Position numbers and translations under genes: made by a program | Assembly (NCBI GenBank): GCA_015232575.1 | Contig: JADFZL010000002.1 | Coordinates: 124,001-188,000 of the forward strand | Length of the DNA stretch: 64,000 nucleotides | Source: Candidatus Rifleibacteriota bacterium | GTDB taxonomy: Bacteria; Muiribacteriota; Ozemobacteria; Ozemobacterales; Ozemobacteraceae | Direction: 5' to 3' | Shown: piece by piece, positions 34,984 through 43,873 of the stretch | Numbering within the stretch: the stretch's first letter is position 1 | Layout of the letters: the number at the start of each line of letters is the position of its first letter | Notes under the pieces: model-generated | Told to the model about the DNA's origin: nothing | Database searches by the model: none | What the model saw: the letters and a program-made list of their open reading frames with translations, nothing else

Positions 34984-37343
34984 GTGAAATGTCACGGGAC
35001 GAGGAATGGAAGAGTATTCTCGCCGTGTTTATCTCAGAAAGTTCTGAAATGCTTGATGAGGTTGAACCTAAGCTTGTTGATCTGGAGAGATCATCATCGT
35101 CAGAAGATTCATCGATAATAATTAATTCTATTTTCAGACTTTTTCATACACTTAAAGGTGGCGCAGCCTCTCTTGGTTTGAACGTAATAAGAGATTTGAC
35201 CCACCAGGCAGAAACTTTTTTCGACCTTTTTCGTACAGGTGATAGGACAATATCCCCTGAAGATATTGATCTTCTCGGTCTTTCCGTAGACTTCTTAAGA
35301 GAAATCCTTGATAGAACTTCTATGGAATTCGATGATACGGCTTTGAGAGTTCGTGCAGAAGAGCTTACCCAGAAAATTGTTCAGAGAATGAAACCTGGAA
35401 GTTCCATCAAGCCAGCAAAGTCAGAGCCACTAAAGTCTGTACCATCAAAGCCTGAACCCATTGTTGAGAGTGCTCAATCGAATTGTTTAGAGGCGAATTT
35501 GGATCTATCTGAAGATTTTGAAGCAGATTTTTTAAACTTTAATGCTCAGGATTTTTTTAATTCTGAAAACGAAGCTGAAATTTCAAATCTAAAAGATATT
35601 TCGGAATCTCTTCTCGAAATGAATGTTGAAATCACTCCAGAAATGGAAAAAATATTTATAAAAGAAGTCTCTGAATTTCTCAAAGATGCTGGAGATGCAG
35701 TATCCTCACTCGATCTTTCCCCGCAGAAAGATAGTATTGTAAAAGCATGCAGGGCAATCAAGTCTTGTGTTGTACGTGCGAGGTTTTTTAACTTCTTTTC
35801 TTTTTCAGTTATAGGCAGTAATATTAACAAAATTCTTTGTAATATGCATAATGGAAGCATTCCAATAACTAAAGGAGTTACTTCCGCTATTCTCAATGGA
35901 ATAGATTCTCTCAAAAATGCATTGGCGAATTATGACAATAATTCGGATTTTTATTTGTCCAACGAAGATGAACTTGTTGCAATCTATACAAAAATTCTTA
36001 AAGAACCACAACTGTTAAAAAAGTCTCCGATTGGACAAATTCTTGTTGACAGTGGATATATTTCTGAAGATGCTCTTCAGGAAGCTTTGCATATTCAGAA
36101 ACAGGAAGAAGAAAAGCCGTTCGAAAAGAAAGCTGATTCTCTTCATGCGGGTTCCGAAGCATCATCTCAGAAGCAGGCTATTAGAGTTACCACAGAAAAA
36201 CTTGATTCTCTTGTTGAACTGGTTGGTGAGCTTGTTATTTCTGTTGCAAATATTGCAAATTGCCCCCAATTCGTTGAAATAAAAAGAGATCGCCTGGAAA
36301 AAGCTTTTGACCGTTTAAATAAAATTACCAAAGATCTTCAGAATGTTGCCATGTCAGTGCGTATGATACCAGTTTCAGGGCTCTTTCGGAAGATGGTCAG
36401 ACCTGTAAGAGACCTTGCAAAGGGCCTTGGAAGAAAAATAGATCTGAAATTCGTTGGCGAAGAAACAGAAGTTGACAAAAATGTCATAGAACAGATAAGC
36501 GATCCGCTCATGCACATGATTCGCAACAGTGTCGATCATGGAATCGAAGCACCTGAGAAGCGTGCGATGGTTGGGAAACCTGAAATGGGCGTCATTACTC
36601 TTGAAGCACGGCACTCAGGATCAGAAGTTCTTATAATCGTTAAAGACGACGGTCAGGGGCTTAATCGGGAAAGAATTCTTGAAAAAGCCATAAAAAATGG
36701 ACTATTCGATGGAAAACCTGATAGTATCAGAGATGAGGATGTTTATAAGTTTATCTTTGAACCTGGTTTTTCGACTGCTGAGGCTGTGACAGAGGTTTCC
36801 GGACGTGGGGTGGGAATGGATGTTGTACGGAAAAACATAGAAAAGCTTAAAGGCCGCATCGAAATCAAATCTGTTGCTGGCTCTGGCACACAGTTTATTA
36901 TCAGAATTCCTCTTACGATGGCAATAATTGACGGAATGGTTGTCAGAGTTGGAAAAGAGCGCTATATTATTCCGACTCAGAATATTATAGAAGTATTTCG
37001 TCCGAAAAGTGACTGTATTTCACGTGTCAGTCAGCATGGTGAACTGATATCGATAAGAGGCAATCTTCTTCCATTATACAGAATTGGTGAAATATTCGGG
37101 ATTAATGTTTATGAAAAGGAGCCAACTCGCGCAAATATAATGATTATTGAAAGCGATGGGCAGTCATTTGGCTTTCTGGTAGATGAAATAATTGGGCAAC
37201 AGCAGACAGTAATAAAAACGCTTGGTGATAAATTTGGAAACATGCCTGGAGTGTCGGGTGCGGCAGTAATGCCTGATGGGCGGGTAGGTCTGATTCTTGA
37301 TGCATCTGGAATGAGAAGGCTTGCACAGAACGAGATTTCCTGA
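34980..37343 (+). CDS. cheA: CheA chemotaxis histidine kinase
   Basis: A protein of 787 residues. Domains in order: an N-terminal HPt with the phospho-site H56 (RLFHTLKGGAASLG); a second HPt-like bundle (about 205-320) in which the matching position is K261; a short segment IGQILVDSGYISEDALQEAL (about 350-370) resembling the MshEN/GspE N-terminal motif; a P3 dimerisation helix pair (about 400-460); a HATPase (HMIRNSVDHGIE near 512, DDGQGL near 558, GRGVGMDVV); and a CheW-like P5 domain (about 645-775). It should phosphorylate the CheY and CheB encoded downstream. The second HPt cannot accept phosphate and may be structural. The operon contains no receptor gene. Confidence 0.94.
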   Translation: MSEMSRDEEWKSILAVFISESSEMLDEVEPKLVDLERSSSSEDSSIIINSIFRLFHTLKGGAASLGLNVIRDLTHQAETFFDLFRTGDRTISPEDIDLLGLSVDFLREILDRTSMEFDDTALRVRAEELTQKIVQRMKPGSSIKPAKSEPLKSVPSKPEPIVESAQSNCLEANLDLSEDFEADFLNFNAQDFFNSENEAEISNLKDISESLLEMNVEITPEMEKIFIKEVSEFLKDAGDAVSSLDLSPQKDSIVKACRAIKSCVVRARFFNFFSFSVIGSNINKILCNMHNGSIPITKGVTSAILNGIDSLKNALANYDNNSDFYLSNEDELVAIYTKILKEPQLLKKSPIGQILVDSGYISEDALQEALHIQKQEEEKPFEKKADSLHAGSEASSQKQAIRVTTEKLDSLVELVGELVISVANIANCPQFVEIKRDRLEKAFDRLNKITKDLQNVAMSVRMIPVSGLFRKMVRPVRDLAKGLGRKIDLKFVGEETEVDKNVIEQISDPLMHMIRNSVDHGIEAPEKRAMVGKPEMGVITLEARHSGSEVLIIVKDDGQGLNRERILEKAIKNGLFDGKPDSIRDEDVYKFIFEPGFSTAEAVTEVSGRGVGMDVVRKNIEKLKGRIEIKSVAGSGTQFIIRIPLTMAIIDGMVVRVGKERYIIPTQNIIEVFRPKSDCISRVSQHGELISIRGNLLPLYRIGEIFGINVYEKEPTRANIMIIESDGQSFGFLVDEIIGQQQTVIKTLGDKFGNMPGVSGAAVMPDGRVGLILDASGMRRLAQNEIS

Positions 37344-37375
37344 ATTCTTTTTCTGATTTTTTGAGGAGTAAAAAA

Positions 37376-37912
37376 ATGGTAGAAAAAATCAATGCTTTGA
37401 ATGTTGCAGATAGATCTGCGAAAGACCTGCATGGGGTCGCAGCGAGTAGATTTTCTGGAAAATATCTTACCTTTAAACTAGCAGATGAGGAATATGGCAT
37501 TGGAATTCTCAAAGTTCGTGAAATCATTGGCCTGCTTGAGATAACCATGGTTCCAAGAATGCCGGCATTTGTCAGAGGAGTTATTAATCTCCGGGGAAAG
37601 GTTATTCCAGTTATTGATCTTCGATTGAAATTTGGAATGCCGCTTACAGATGACACAAAGCTTACGTGTATTATAGTTGTTGATCTTAAAAGAGGCGATG
37701 TGAGCACTCTTGTGGGAATTCTTGTCGATACAGTGAGCGAAGTTGTTAATATCGCAGAAACTGATATTGATAAAACCCCAAATTTTGGCGCCAAAGTTAA
37801 CACATCATTTATCATGGGAGTTGCCAAAATTAAGGGAGGAGTTAAAATTCTTCTGGATATCGATCAGGTGCTTGGTATAGAGGAATTCCATGCTGTAGTT
37901 GCATCAAAATAA
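37376..37912 (+). CDS. cheW: CheW adaptor protein
   Basis: About 178 residues from the ATG at 37376, which follows GAGGAG; an earlier in-frame TTG at 37361 overlaps that ribosome site and is rejected. The single CheW domain shows FKLADEEYGIGILKVREIIG and the conserved RGVINLRGKVIPVIDLR. CheW links chemoreceptors to CheA. A short N-terminal extension of about 20 residues precedes the domain. It lies between cheA and cheR with gaps of 32 and 6 bases. Confidence 0.93.
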   Translation: MVEKINALNVADRSAKDLHGVAASRFSGKYLTFKLADEEYGIGILKVREIIGLLEITMVPRMPAFVRGVINLRGKVIPVIDLRLKFGMPLTDDTKLTCIIVVDLKRGDVSTLVGILVDTVSEVVNIAETDIDKTPNFGAKVNTSFIMGVAKIKGGVKILLDIDQVLGIEEFHAVVASK

Positions 37913-37918
37913 TTTTTT

Positions 37919-38764
37919 ATGCTTGACGAGGGAAAAAGTAATTTTTTTGACGCAGGCCTTTCCCCTGAAATATTTTCGAACATAAGTCGTCTGGTATGTG
38001 AAAAGAGTGGGATTGAACTCCACGAGGGAAAGGAATCTCTTGTTGCTGCAAGGCTTGGAAGAAGATTAAGGGCTCTTGGATTAAACTCTTATGATGAATA
38101 TTTATCTTATCTGTTAACAGATGGAGCTGTTGTAGAAATAGTCCACCTGCTTGATGCCATTTCCACAAATGTTACAAGCTTCTTCAGAGAAGCGCATCAT
38201 TTTGAAATCCTTCATAATTATCTTGAACTTTGGAAGAATAAAGGGCAAAGACGTTTCAGATTTTGGTCAGCAGCCTGTTCTTCGGGGGAAGAACCTTATT
38301 CTATGGCTATGATTGCCAACGAAGTGCTTCCTGATACTTTATTTGACTGGCGAATACTGGGAACTGACATATCAACAAAAGTTCTTGAAGCTTCTGAAAT
38401 TGCGGTTTACAGTCAGGGAAAGGTGAAAGAAGTTCCGGAGGATTTTTTGAAAAAGTATTTTGAATTAAAGCAAATATCTTCAGAAAATTCTTTTGAAATT
38501 AAAAGCTTTTTGAAATGTAAACTTGTTTTTAAATGGTTGAATTTATCTCAGATTCCTTTTCCCATGACGGGGCCTCTCGACGTTGTATTTTGCCGAAATG
38601 TAATGATATATTTTGGATCACGCGTTAGAGATGCACTATTAAAAGAAATTACACGACTTCTTAAACCAGGGGGCATTCTATTTGTTGGAGCTTCTGAATG
38701 TCTGAGCAGTCTTCCATCAGATTTCAGAACAGTTGGACCCTCAACTTATGAAAAGATAGGTTGA
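37919..38764 (+). CDS. cheR: CheR chemoreceptor methyltransferase
   Basis: A protein of 281 residues. The N-terminal helical CheR domain (about 15-75) is followed by the SAM-binding domain with TSFFREAHHFEIL, RFWSAACSSGEEPYSMAM, LGTDIS and VVFCRNVMIYF. It transfers methyl groups to receptor glutamates. There is no TPR extension. It starts 6 bases after cheW and ends 6 bases before cheB. Confidence 0.94.
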   Translation: MLDEGKSNFFDAGLSPEIFSNISRLVCEKSGIELHEGKESLVAARLGRRLRALGLNSYDEYLSYLLTDGAVVEIVHLLDAISTNVTSFFREAHHFEILHNYLELWKNKGQRRFRFWSAACSSGEEPYSMAMIANEVLPDTLFDWRILGTDISTKVLEASEIAVYSQGKVKEVPEDFLKKYFELKQISSENSFEIKSFLKCKLVFKWLNLSQIPFPMTGPLDVVFCRNVMIYFGSRVRDALLKEITRLLKPGGILFVGASECLSSLPSDFRTVGPSTYEKIG

Positions 38765-38770
38765 TTCTGT

Positions 38771-39820
38771 ATGATAAAAATACTTATTGTTGATGACTCA
38801 GCGACTATGCGAAAAATCCTTCGCAGCGGACTTTCTGCTGTTCCTGATTTTCTGATTGTCGGTGAAGCAGTTGATTCCTATGATGCCAGGGATAAAATCA
38901 TTCAGCTTCAACCTGACGTGATAACTCTGGATGTCGAAATGCCTCGTTTGAACGGAATTGAACTGTTGAAAAGGCTCATGATATATTATCCACTACCGGT
39001 AATAATGGTTAGTGCTTTAACAGAACTGGGAAAAAAAACAACCTTTGAAGCGCTTGAAGCAGGCGCTTTCGATTTTGTTACAAAGCCATCAACCAGTGGA
39101 TGCACAACTGCAGAAATGATTGCTGAACTTGTTGAAAAAATAAAGATGGCGGTTCGTGTGAATTTGAAAGAGCTGCGAACTGCTGCTGTAAGTTCTGGAA
39201 AGGTCAGAGTTGAAAAGCAGATAAGTTCTTTTTTACAGAAAGACAAATCAGAAATAAATGTCATTGCAATTGGGTCATCAACTGGCGGAACAAATGCGTT
39301 AAGGGAAATTATTTCGCAATTGCCAGATAATCTTCCGGGAATAGTCATAGTTCAGCATATTACTCCGGGTTTTACTAGACTTTTCGCTGAGAGATTAAAT
39401 GAGTGCGGAAAAATCAGGGTTAAGGAAGCTGAAAATGGTGAAATTGTTTCACCGGGGTTTGCGTATGTTGCAGCTTCGAACAGTCATACAAGATTAAAAT
39501 CTTCTGGTGATTCGTATTTGATCGAATGTACACCAGGCGATTCGATTTGTGGTCACAAACCTTCTGTTGAGGCTCTCTTCTCATCGGTTGCACAAGTTGC
39601 CGGAAAGAGAGCTATTGGAATTATTCTTACCGGAATGGGCGGAGACGGAGCCGGAGGACTTCTGGCAATGAGAAATTCTGGATCAAGAACGCTTGGTCAG
39701 AACGAAAGTTCCTGTGTCGTATATGGAATGCCAAAAGTTGCATGGGAAAAGGGAGGAGTGGAAAAACAAGTTTCACTGGAAGAAATACCAGCAGAAATTA
39801 TTAAACTATTAAACTGTTAA
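38771..39820 (+). CDS. cheB: CheB receptor methylesterase/deamidase
   Basis: A protein of 349 residues. The receiver domain (1-125) has the acidic pair D8/D9, phospho-site D54 (VITLDVEMP) and a Lys in FVTKPS. The catalytic domain (about 160-349) has the expected triad blocks: Ser in IGSSTGGTNAL, His in QHITPGFT and Asp in LTGMGGDGAGG. It should remove receptor methyl groups when phosphorylated by CheA. It is the last gene of the tight che operon before the separate cheY. Confidence 0.94.
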   Translation: MIKILIVDDSATMRKILRSGLSAVPDFLIVGEAVDSYDARDKIIQLQPDVITLDVEMPRLNGIELLKRLMIYYPLPVIMVSALTELGKKTTFEALEAGAFDFVTKPSTSGCTTAEMIAELVEKIKMAVRVNLKELRTAAVSSGKVRVEKQISSFLQKDKSEINVIAIGSSTGGTNALREIISQLPDNLPGIVIVQHITPGFTRLFAERLNECGKIRVKEAENGEIVSPGFAYVAASNSHTRLKSSGDSYLIECTPGDSICGHKPSVEALFSSVAQVAGKRAIGIILTGMGGDGAGGLLAMRNSGSRTLGQNESSCVVYGMPKVAWEKGGVEKQVSLEEIPAEIIKLLNC

Positions 39821-39982
39821 GTACCGTACATTTAATTGCAATATAAAACACCTTTGACTTATTTGTGTTTTCATGATAAATTCATTTCGTTCAGATTTTT
39901 CGTAGTTATTTGACCGTCCTGAATAACTTAGGCGGTAAATAAATTCGACTTAATAAGTAAAATATTTCCGTGGAGGGTATCT

Positions 39983-40345
39983 GTGGGCAAAAGAGTTATG
40001 ATTGTTGATGATGCAGCCGTTATGAGAATAATGCTTAAGCAGCTTTTGACAAAAAGTGGTTATGAAGTAGTTATGGAAGCAACTTCAGGGGCAGATGCGG
40101 TAGCAAAATATCCTTCAGTTAAGCCTGATCTTGTTACAATGGATATAACAATGCCCGATATGGACGGTATCGCTGCTGTAAAAGAAATCGTAAAGATGGA
40201 CCCGGACGCCAAGATCGTCATGTGTTCTGCCATGGGAACCATTGACAAAGTAAAAGCTGCAATATTGGCTGGAGCAAAGAACTTTCTTGTAAAACCCCTT
40301 CAACCGGAAAAAGTTATTGCAACCATTCAGCAGGTTCTTGGTTAA
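39983..40345 (+). CDS. cheY: CheY response regulator
   Basis: A single receiver domain of 120 residues with D9/D10, phospho-site D54 (VTMDITMP), the Thr/Ser position in MCSAMG and Lys in FLVKPL. The start is GTG with a GGAGG site a few bases upstream. It is separated from cheB by 162 AT-rich bases, so it may have its own promoter, and it ends with a strong terminator. Confidence 0.93.
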   Translation: MGKRVMIVDDAAVMRIMLKQLLTKSGYEVVMEATSGADAVAKYPSVKPDLVTMDITMPDMDGIAAVKEIVKMDPDAKIVMCSAMGTIDKVKAAILAGAKNFLVKPLQPEKVIATIQQVLG

Positions 40346-40361
40346 TCGACTAAAACAAAAT

Positions 40362-40405
40362 ATAAAGCAAAGCGCCCTGCTAATAAGCAGGGCGCTTTGC
40401 TTTAT
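40362..40405. terminator. Strong bidirectional terminator after cheY
   Basis: A perfect 20-bp inverted repeat (40362-40381 with 40386-40405) and a 4-base AATA loop, GC-rich in the middle and A/T-rich at the ends. It serves cheY from the left and the HDOD gene, which converges from the right and ends at 40411. Confidence 0.93.
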
Positions 40406-40410
40406 ATAAA

Positions 40411-41541
40411 CTAAAACATCGGATGTCCTTCTGTCAGAACTTTCTCAAATTCTTCGGATGGGCTTTCTGCCCATGTTATTTCGGCTTTATAAAGCATGAA
40501 ATAGCCTACAAGTTTCGAATAATAAGAAACATAAGGTGTTCCGTTTCTTTCATTCAGATAATTGTTGGCACAAAAGACTGGCAAAGTGAGACGATTCCAG
40601 CCAACTGCTTTAAGAGAATGATGATCTCCTATGATATTTGTAAGATATTCAGGGAAATTCCATTTGGTGGCGAGCTGTCTTCCGATTGCCTGATGGTCGA
40701 CTCCGAAAATCATAAGTTCGCCGAAATAACTTGGCTTTTTTTCTTCTTCAGCAAAATTAAGTACAAGCTGATATTTCTCTGGAAAAACAAACGCAAGAGC
40801 CTGTTGTCCTATGTCATGCAGCAGACCACCAAGCCAAACTTTAGAATGTTCGTCCCTGGGGGCTTTCGCAGACTTTGAAATGAATTCAGCCAGAATGCCA
40901 CACTGTTTTCCGTGGTCGATAACATCTTTTTGTGAAGTAAAAATGTTTGTTACGCCGTGGTAAAAATTATACAGGAACAACGTTCTGAGGTTGTTCATTC
41001 CAAGTGTGACCATCGCAGGAGAAAGCGATTCGATCTTATTTCCACGATAGAACATGGCTGAGTTAACCATTCGAAGAATCTGTGAAACAAGTCCGGGGTT
41101 TTCCCTGACCATTTTTTCAAGTTCTTCAAGATTGGCATTTGGATTACTGATGTAGGTCATCAGACGATAAGCATCAGTATTAAGGATTGGAACCTCTTTT
41201 AGCCTTGATAAAATGGCTTTAGTGGTTTCTTCGCCCATGAGAGCAAGTTGAGCACTCTTTTTACTGGGAAATACTGTTATACCTACGTTTTTGCAACTTT
41301 CAATGACTTCAGGAAGTTTTGCGATAGCTTTGAACTTCGTGCGCATGGAAAGTTCTGAGAGATAGTTGTAGAACTCTATATCAGCACCTTCAATTGAAGT
41401 GAGGATAAGAATTATATCGGATGAACTTTTGGAAATGGAAGATAGAGTCCGAAAGACCTCGTCATCATCGCGTGCGATGCGTCCTTCTATTGTTACTTCC
41501 TTAAGTCCATTTGGCAATGTTTCAACTTGAATCTTTCCCAA
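40411..41541 (-). CDS. HDOD signalling protein with STAS-like N-terminus
   Basis: A protein of 376 residues. The first 95 have the alternating pattern of a STAS-type domain (IILILTSIEGADIEFYNYLSE shortened), followed by an HDOD domain (about 115-310) with VRENPGLVSQILRMVNSAMF and the HDxxQ-like LGGLLHDIGQQALAF. HDOD proteins are regulatory relatives of HD phosphohydrolases that often lack activity. The start is TTG at 41541 after AAGGAAAA. The next gene upstream is a full-length paralogue. The pair lies beside the chemotaxis cluster, so a signalling link is plausible. Confidence 0.85.
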   Translation of the reverse strand: MGKIQVETLPNGLKEVTIEGRIARDDDEVFRTLSSISKSSSDIILILTSIEGADIEFYNYLSELSMRTKFKAIAKLPEVIESCKNVGITVFPSKKSAQLALMGEETTKAILSRLKEVPILNTDAYRLMTYISNPNANLEELEKMVRENPGLVSQILRMVNSAMFYRGNKIESLSPAMVTLGMNNLRTLFLYNFYHGVTNIFTSQKDVIDHGKQCGILAEFISKSAKAPRDEHSKVWLGGLLHDIGQQALAFVFPEKYQLVLNFAEEEKKPSYFGELMIFGVDHQAIGRQLATKWNFPEYLTNIIGDHHSLKAVGWNRLTLPVFCANNYLNERNGTPYVSYYSKLVGYFMLYKAEITWAESPSEEFEKVLTEGHPMF

Positions 41542-41633
41542 TTTTCCTTTTCCTTGTACTATGTATTTATTACATTATAACCGAACAACGCTAAAAAATG
41601 AAACATTTTTTTAAAATTCACCTGTAAATTTAA

Positions 41634-42761
41634 TTAAAACGACGGACCTTCAGATTCAAATGCTTTAATCAGCTCATCATCCGGATTTTCCCATTTCATT
41701 TCTTTATTCATAAGCTGAAAATATTCAACCAGTTTTTCTTTATACGAAGGTGCAGGCAATCCATCACGGTTATTCAGATACGTGTTTGCACAGAAAACAG
41801 GTAATGTTAATTTTTTTCCATCAACAATCTGAAGATAATGGTGGTCACCAACTATGTTTTGAAGATATTCCGGAAAATTCCATTTGTTCGCAAGAATTTT
41901 TCCGACTGATTGATGTTCTGTTCCAAAAGTAACCAATTCGCCAAGATAGGTTGGCATCTTCTGTTCTTTTACAAAATTTCTTGCGACATTGTATTTTTCG
42001 GGAAAGAAAAAAGCCAGGGCTTGTCCCCCGACATCATGCAGCAATCCGGCAAGCCATATTTTTGACAAATCAGCCTTTGATGCACCGGCTTGTTTTGCGA
42101 TATATTCTGCAACAACTGCACACTGTTTTCCGTGATCAATTAATTCCTTCTGAGCACCAAATATTCCCATAACACTGTGATAAAAGTTGAATTCGAACAG
42201 ACGTCTCAAATGCGTAAGACCAATTGTTACAAGAGCCTGTGAAAGAACAGTTATTTTCTGATTCCGATAAAAGAAGGATGAATTTGCAATTCTCAGGATC
42301 TGGCTTACCAATCCCGGATTATCCTTTATCATCTTTTCTAGTTCTTCATAATTTGCATTAACATCGTTAGTATACGAAACGAGCTTGTAAGCATCATTAC
42401 TCAATATTGGAACGTCGCGCAGTTTTGAAAGGAGCATTTTAATCGTTTCATCACCGGCAAACGATAATTGTGCGCTTTTAATACTTGGAAATATTTTAAG
42501 ACCCATAGAAAGGCAGTAATTTGACACAGTTGAATTATTTGAGACAACTTTCAGTTTGCTTCGGGAAGAAACGTTGTTGAGATGGTCATAAAATTCCTTA
42601 TCTGCAGATTCCAGACCGGTAAGATTTACAATAAAACTTGCATGACCTTTGGAAATATTTGAAACCGCCCTGAATAATTCAGTATCGTTTCGTGCTACTG
42701 TTCCCTCAATGTTTATGTAAGGGAAACCACCGTCCAGGGTTTCTACTCTATAATTTGCCAT
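41634..42761 (-). CDS. HDOD signalling protein, paralogue of the downstream gene
   Basis: A protein of 375 residues, colinear with the downstream HDOD protein over its whole length, with the same STAS-like N-terminus, IKDNPGLVSQILRIANSSFF and LAGLLHDVGGQALAF. The ATG follows a GAGGGG site. The two genes are 92 bases apart and probably arose by tandem duplication. Divergence is moderate, so both are likely to be functional and specialised. Confidence 0.85.
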   Translation of the reverse strand: MANYRVETLDGGFPYINIEGTVARNDTELFRAVSNISKGHASFIVNLTGLESADKEFYDHLNNVSSRSKLKVVSNNSTVSNYCLSMGLKIFPSIKSAQLSFAGDETIKMLLSKLRDVPILSNDAYKLVSYTNDVNANYEELEKMIKDNPGLVSQILRIANSSFFYRNQKITVLSQALVTIGLTHLRRLFEFNFYHSVMGIFGAQKELIDHGKQCAVVAEYIAKQAGASKADLSKIWLAGLLHDVGGQALAFFFPEKYNVARNFVKEQKMPTYLGELVTFGTEHQSVGKILANKWNFPEYLQNIVGDHHYLQIVDGKKLTLPVFCANTYLNNRDGLPAPSYKEKLVEYFQLMNKEMKWENPDDELIKAFESEGPSF

Positions 42762-42920
42762 TTTTCCCCCCTCGCGCTATTCAATGAATGGGCGGTAATA
42801 AAAATGAATTCTCTAATCCTATCGGATGTCTGTTAAAAAAAGTGTATAAAAATTTTATATTGGCTATTGCATGAATTTGAAAAATATCATACAGTCAAAA
42901 AAAAACTTCAGGAGAGTTTC

Positions 42921-43631
42921 ATGTTTTCAGTATCTGAATATTTTAAATTTGTTGATAATTTTATGTTTCCGGAATTATTTGAAAAAAAGCTTAATGGGTT
43001 CGACGATCTGGAGCAAATTTGGGACATATTGAAAAGAATCCACAGAGGTTTTGTCGCTCAGAAAGTAAAACCCCAGATTCTTGGAGTCGTAGAAGAAGGT
43101 GCAATTTTAAAGGGCGAAGACATTTATGTTGGAAAGAATACAAAAATTCAGGCTGGTGCAATGATAATTGGACCGGCAATAATTGGCGCAAATGCTGAAA
43201 TCCGCCATGGTGCATATATCAGGGGACATGTTATTGTTGCAGATGGAGCAATTGTAGGACATTCCTCGGAAGTTATACGTTCTGTTCTTCTTCCGGGTGC
43301 AAAAGCGCCGCATTTTAATTATGTTGGAGACTCAATTCTTGGCACTAAAGTGAACCTTGGTGCTGGTACAAAACTTTCAAATCTCAAGAATGATGTAAGC
43401 GAAGTTCTTGTAAAAGTTGGTAATGAGACTTATGAGACTCATTTGAAAAAATTTGGGGCGATTCTTGGCGATAATTGTATGATCGGTTGTAATGCAGTTA
43501 CAAATCCAGGTACCATAATGGGACGTAATTGCCGGGTTTATCCGAATTCAACTGTTTCTGGTGTACACTCAAAGAACGCTATCATCAAACTTCGTCAGAA
43601 CATCGAAATGGGAACTGTCAGCGAAGACTGA
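42921..43631 (+). CDS. Left-handed beta-helix (hexapeptide repeat) protein
   Basis: About 236 residues from the ATG at 42921 after GGAGAG; an earlier start at 42867 lacks a ribosome site. Residues from about 55 on form hexapeptide repeats (VGKNTKIQAGAMIIGPAIIG, GANAEIRHGAYIRG), as in GlmU C-terminal acetyltransferase domains and sugar O- or N-acyltransferases. The nucleotidyltransferase half of GlmU is absent. The block LGDNCMIGCNAVTNPGTIMG resembles coenzyme A-binding coils. The substrate is unknown, but a nucleotide-sugar or envelope role is likely. Confidence 0.8.
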   Translation: MFSVSEYFKFVDNFMFPELFEKKLNGFDDLEQIWDILKRIHRGFVAQKVKPQILGVVEEGAILKGEDIYVGKNTKIQAGAMIIGPAIIGANAEIRHGAYIRGHVIVADGAIVGHSSEVIRSVLLPGAKAPHFNYVGDSILGTKVNLGAGTKLSNLKNDVSEVLVKVGNETYETHLKKFGAILGDNCMIGCNAVTNPGTIMGRNCRVYPNSTVSGVHSKNAIIKLRQNIEMGTVSED

Positions 43632-43751
43632 CATGAATATGCTTGTTGCGTAATTAACGAATTAGAATATTTATGATTAGAATAAAACATTGAACAGTGC
43701 TGCAAATCTGGATTAGAGCATTTTCGTTAACTTAAATCCAGAATTTTGATT

Positions 43752-43816
43752 CTGTCATTTCGACTGAAGGGAGAAATCTGGCATTTACCAGAATTCTCCC
43801 TTCGCTTGAGATAATC
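43752..43816. repeat. Palindromic intergenic repeat, copy A
   Basis: An imperfect inverted repeat: the left arm 43752-43781 (CTGTCATTTCGACTGAAGGG then AGAAATCTGG) pairs with the right arm 43788-43816 (CCAGAATTCTCCCTTCGCTT then GAGATAAT). Similar arms recur at 57443-57510 and in half form at 49225-49242. It lies in the 242-base gap between the beta-helix gene and ygfK. Confidence 0.75.
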
Positions 43817-43873
43817 AAGGGTGCACCCTCTGCCCGGAATATTCGTGGTAGAGGGTGGGTTGAGGGTCTGCTG

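Noticed and set aside
39840-39982. Possible riboswitch before cheY
   Set aside because: Short pairing segments exist (GTTATT...AATAAC, ACCG...CGGT), but they are mutually exclusive and no known aptamer pattern, such as GEMM, is recognisable.
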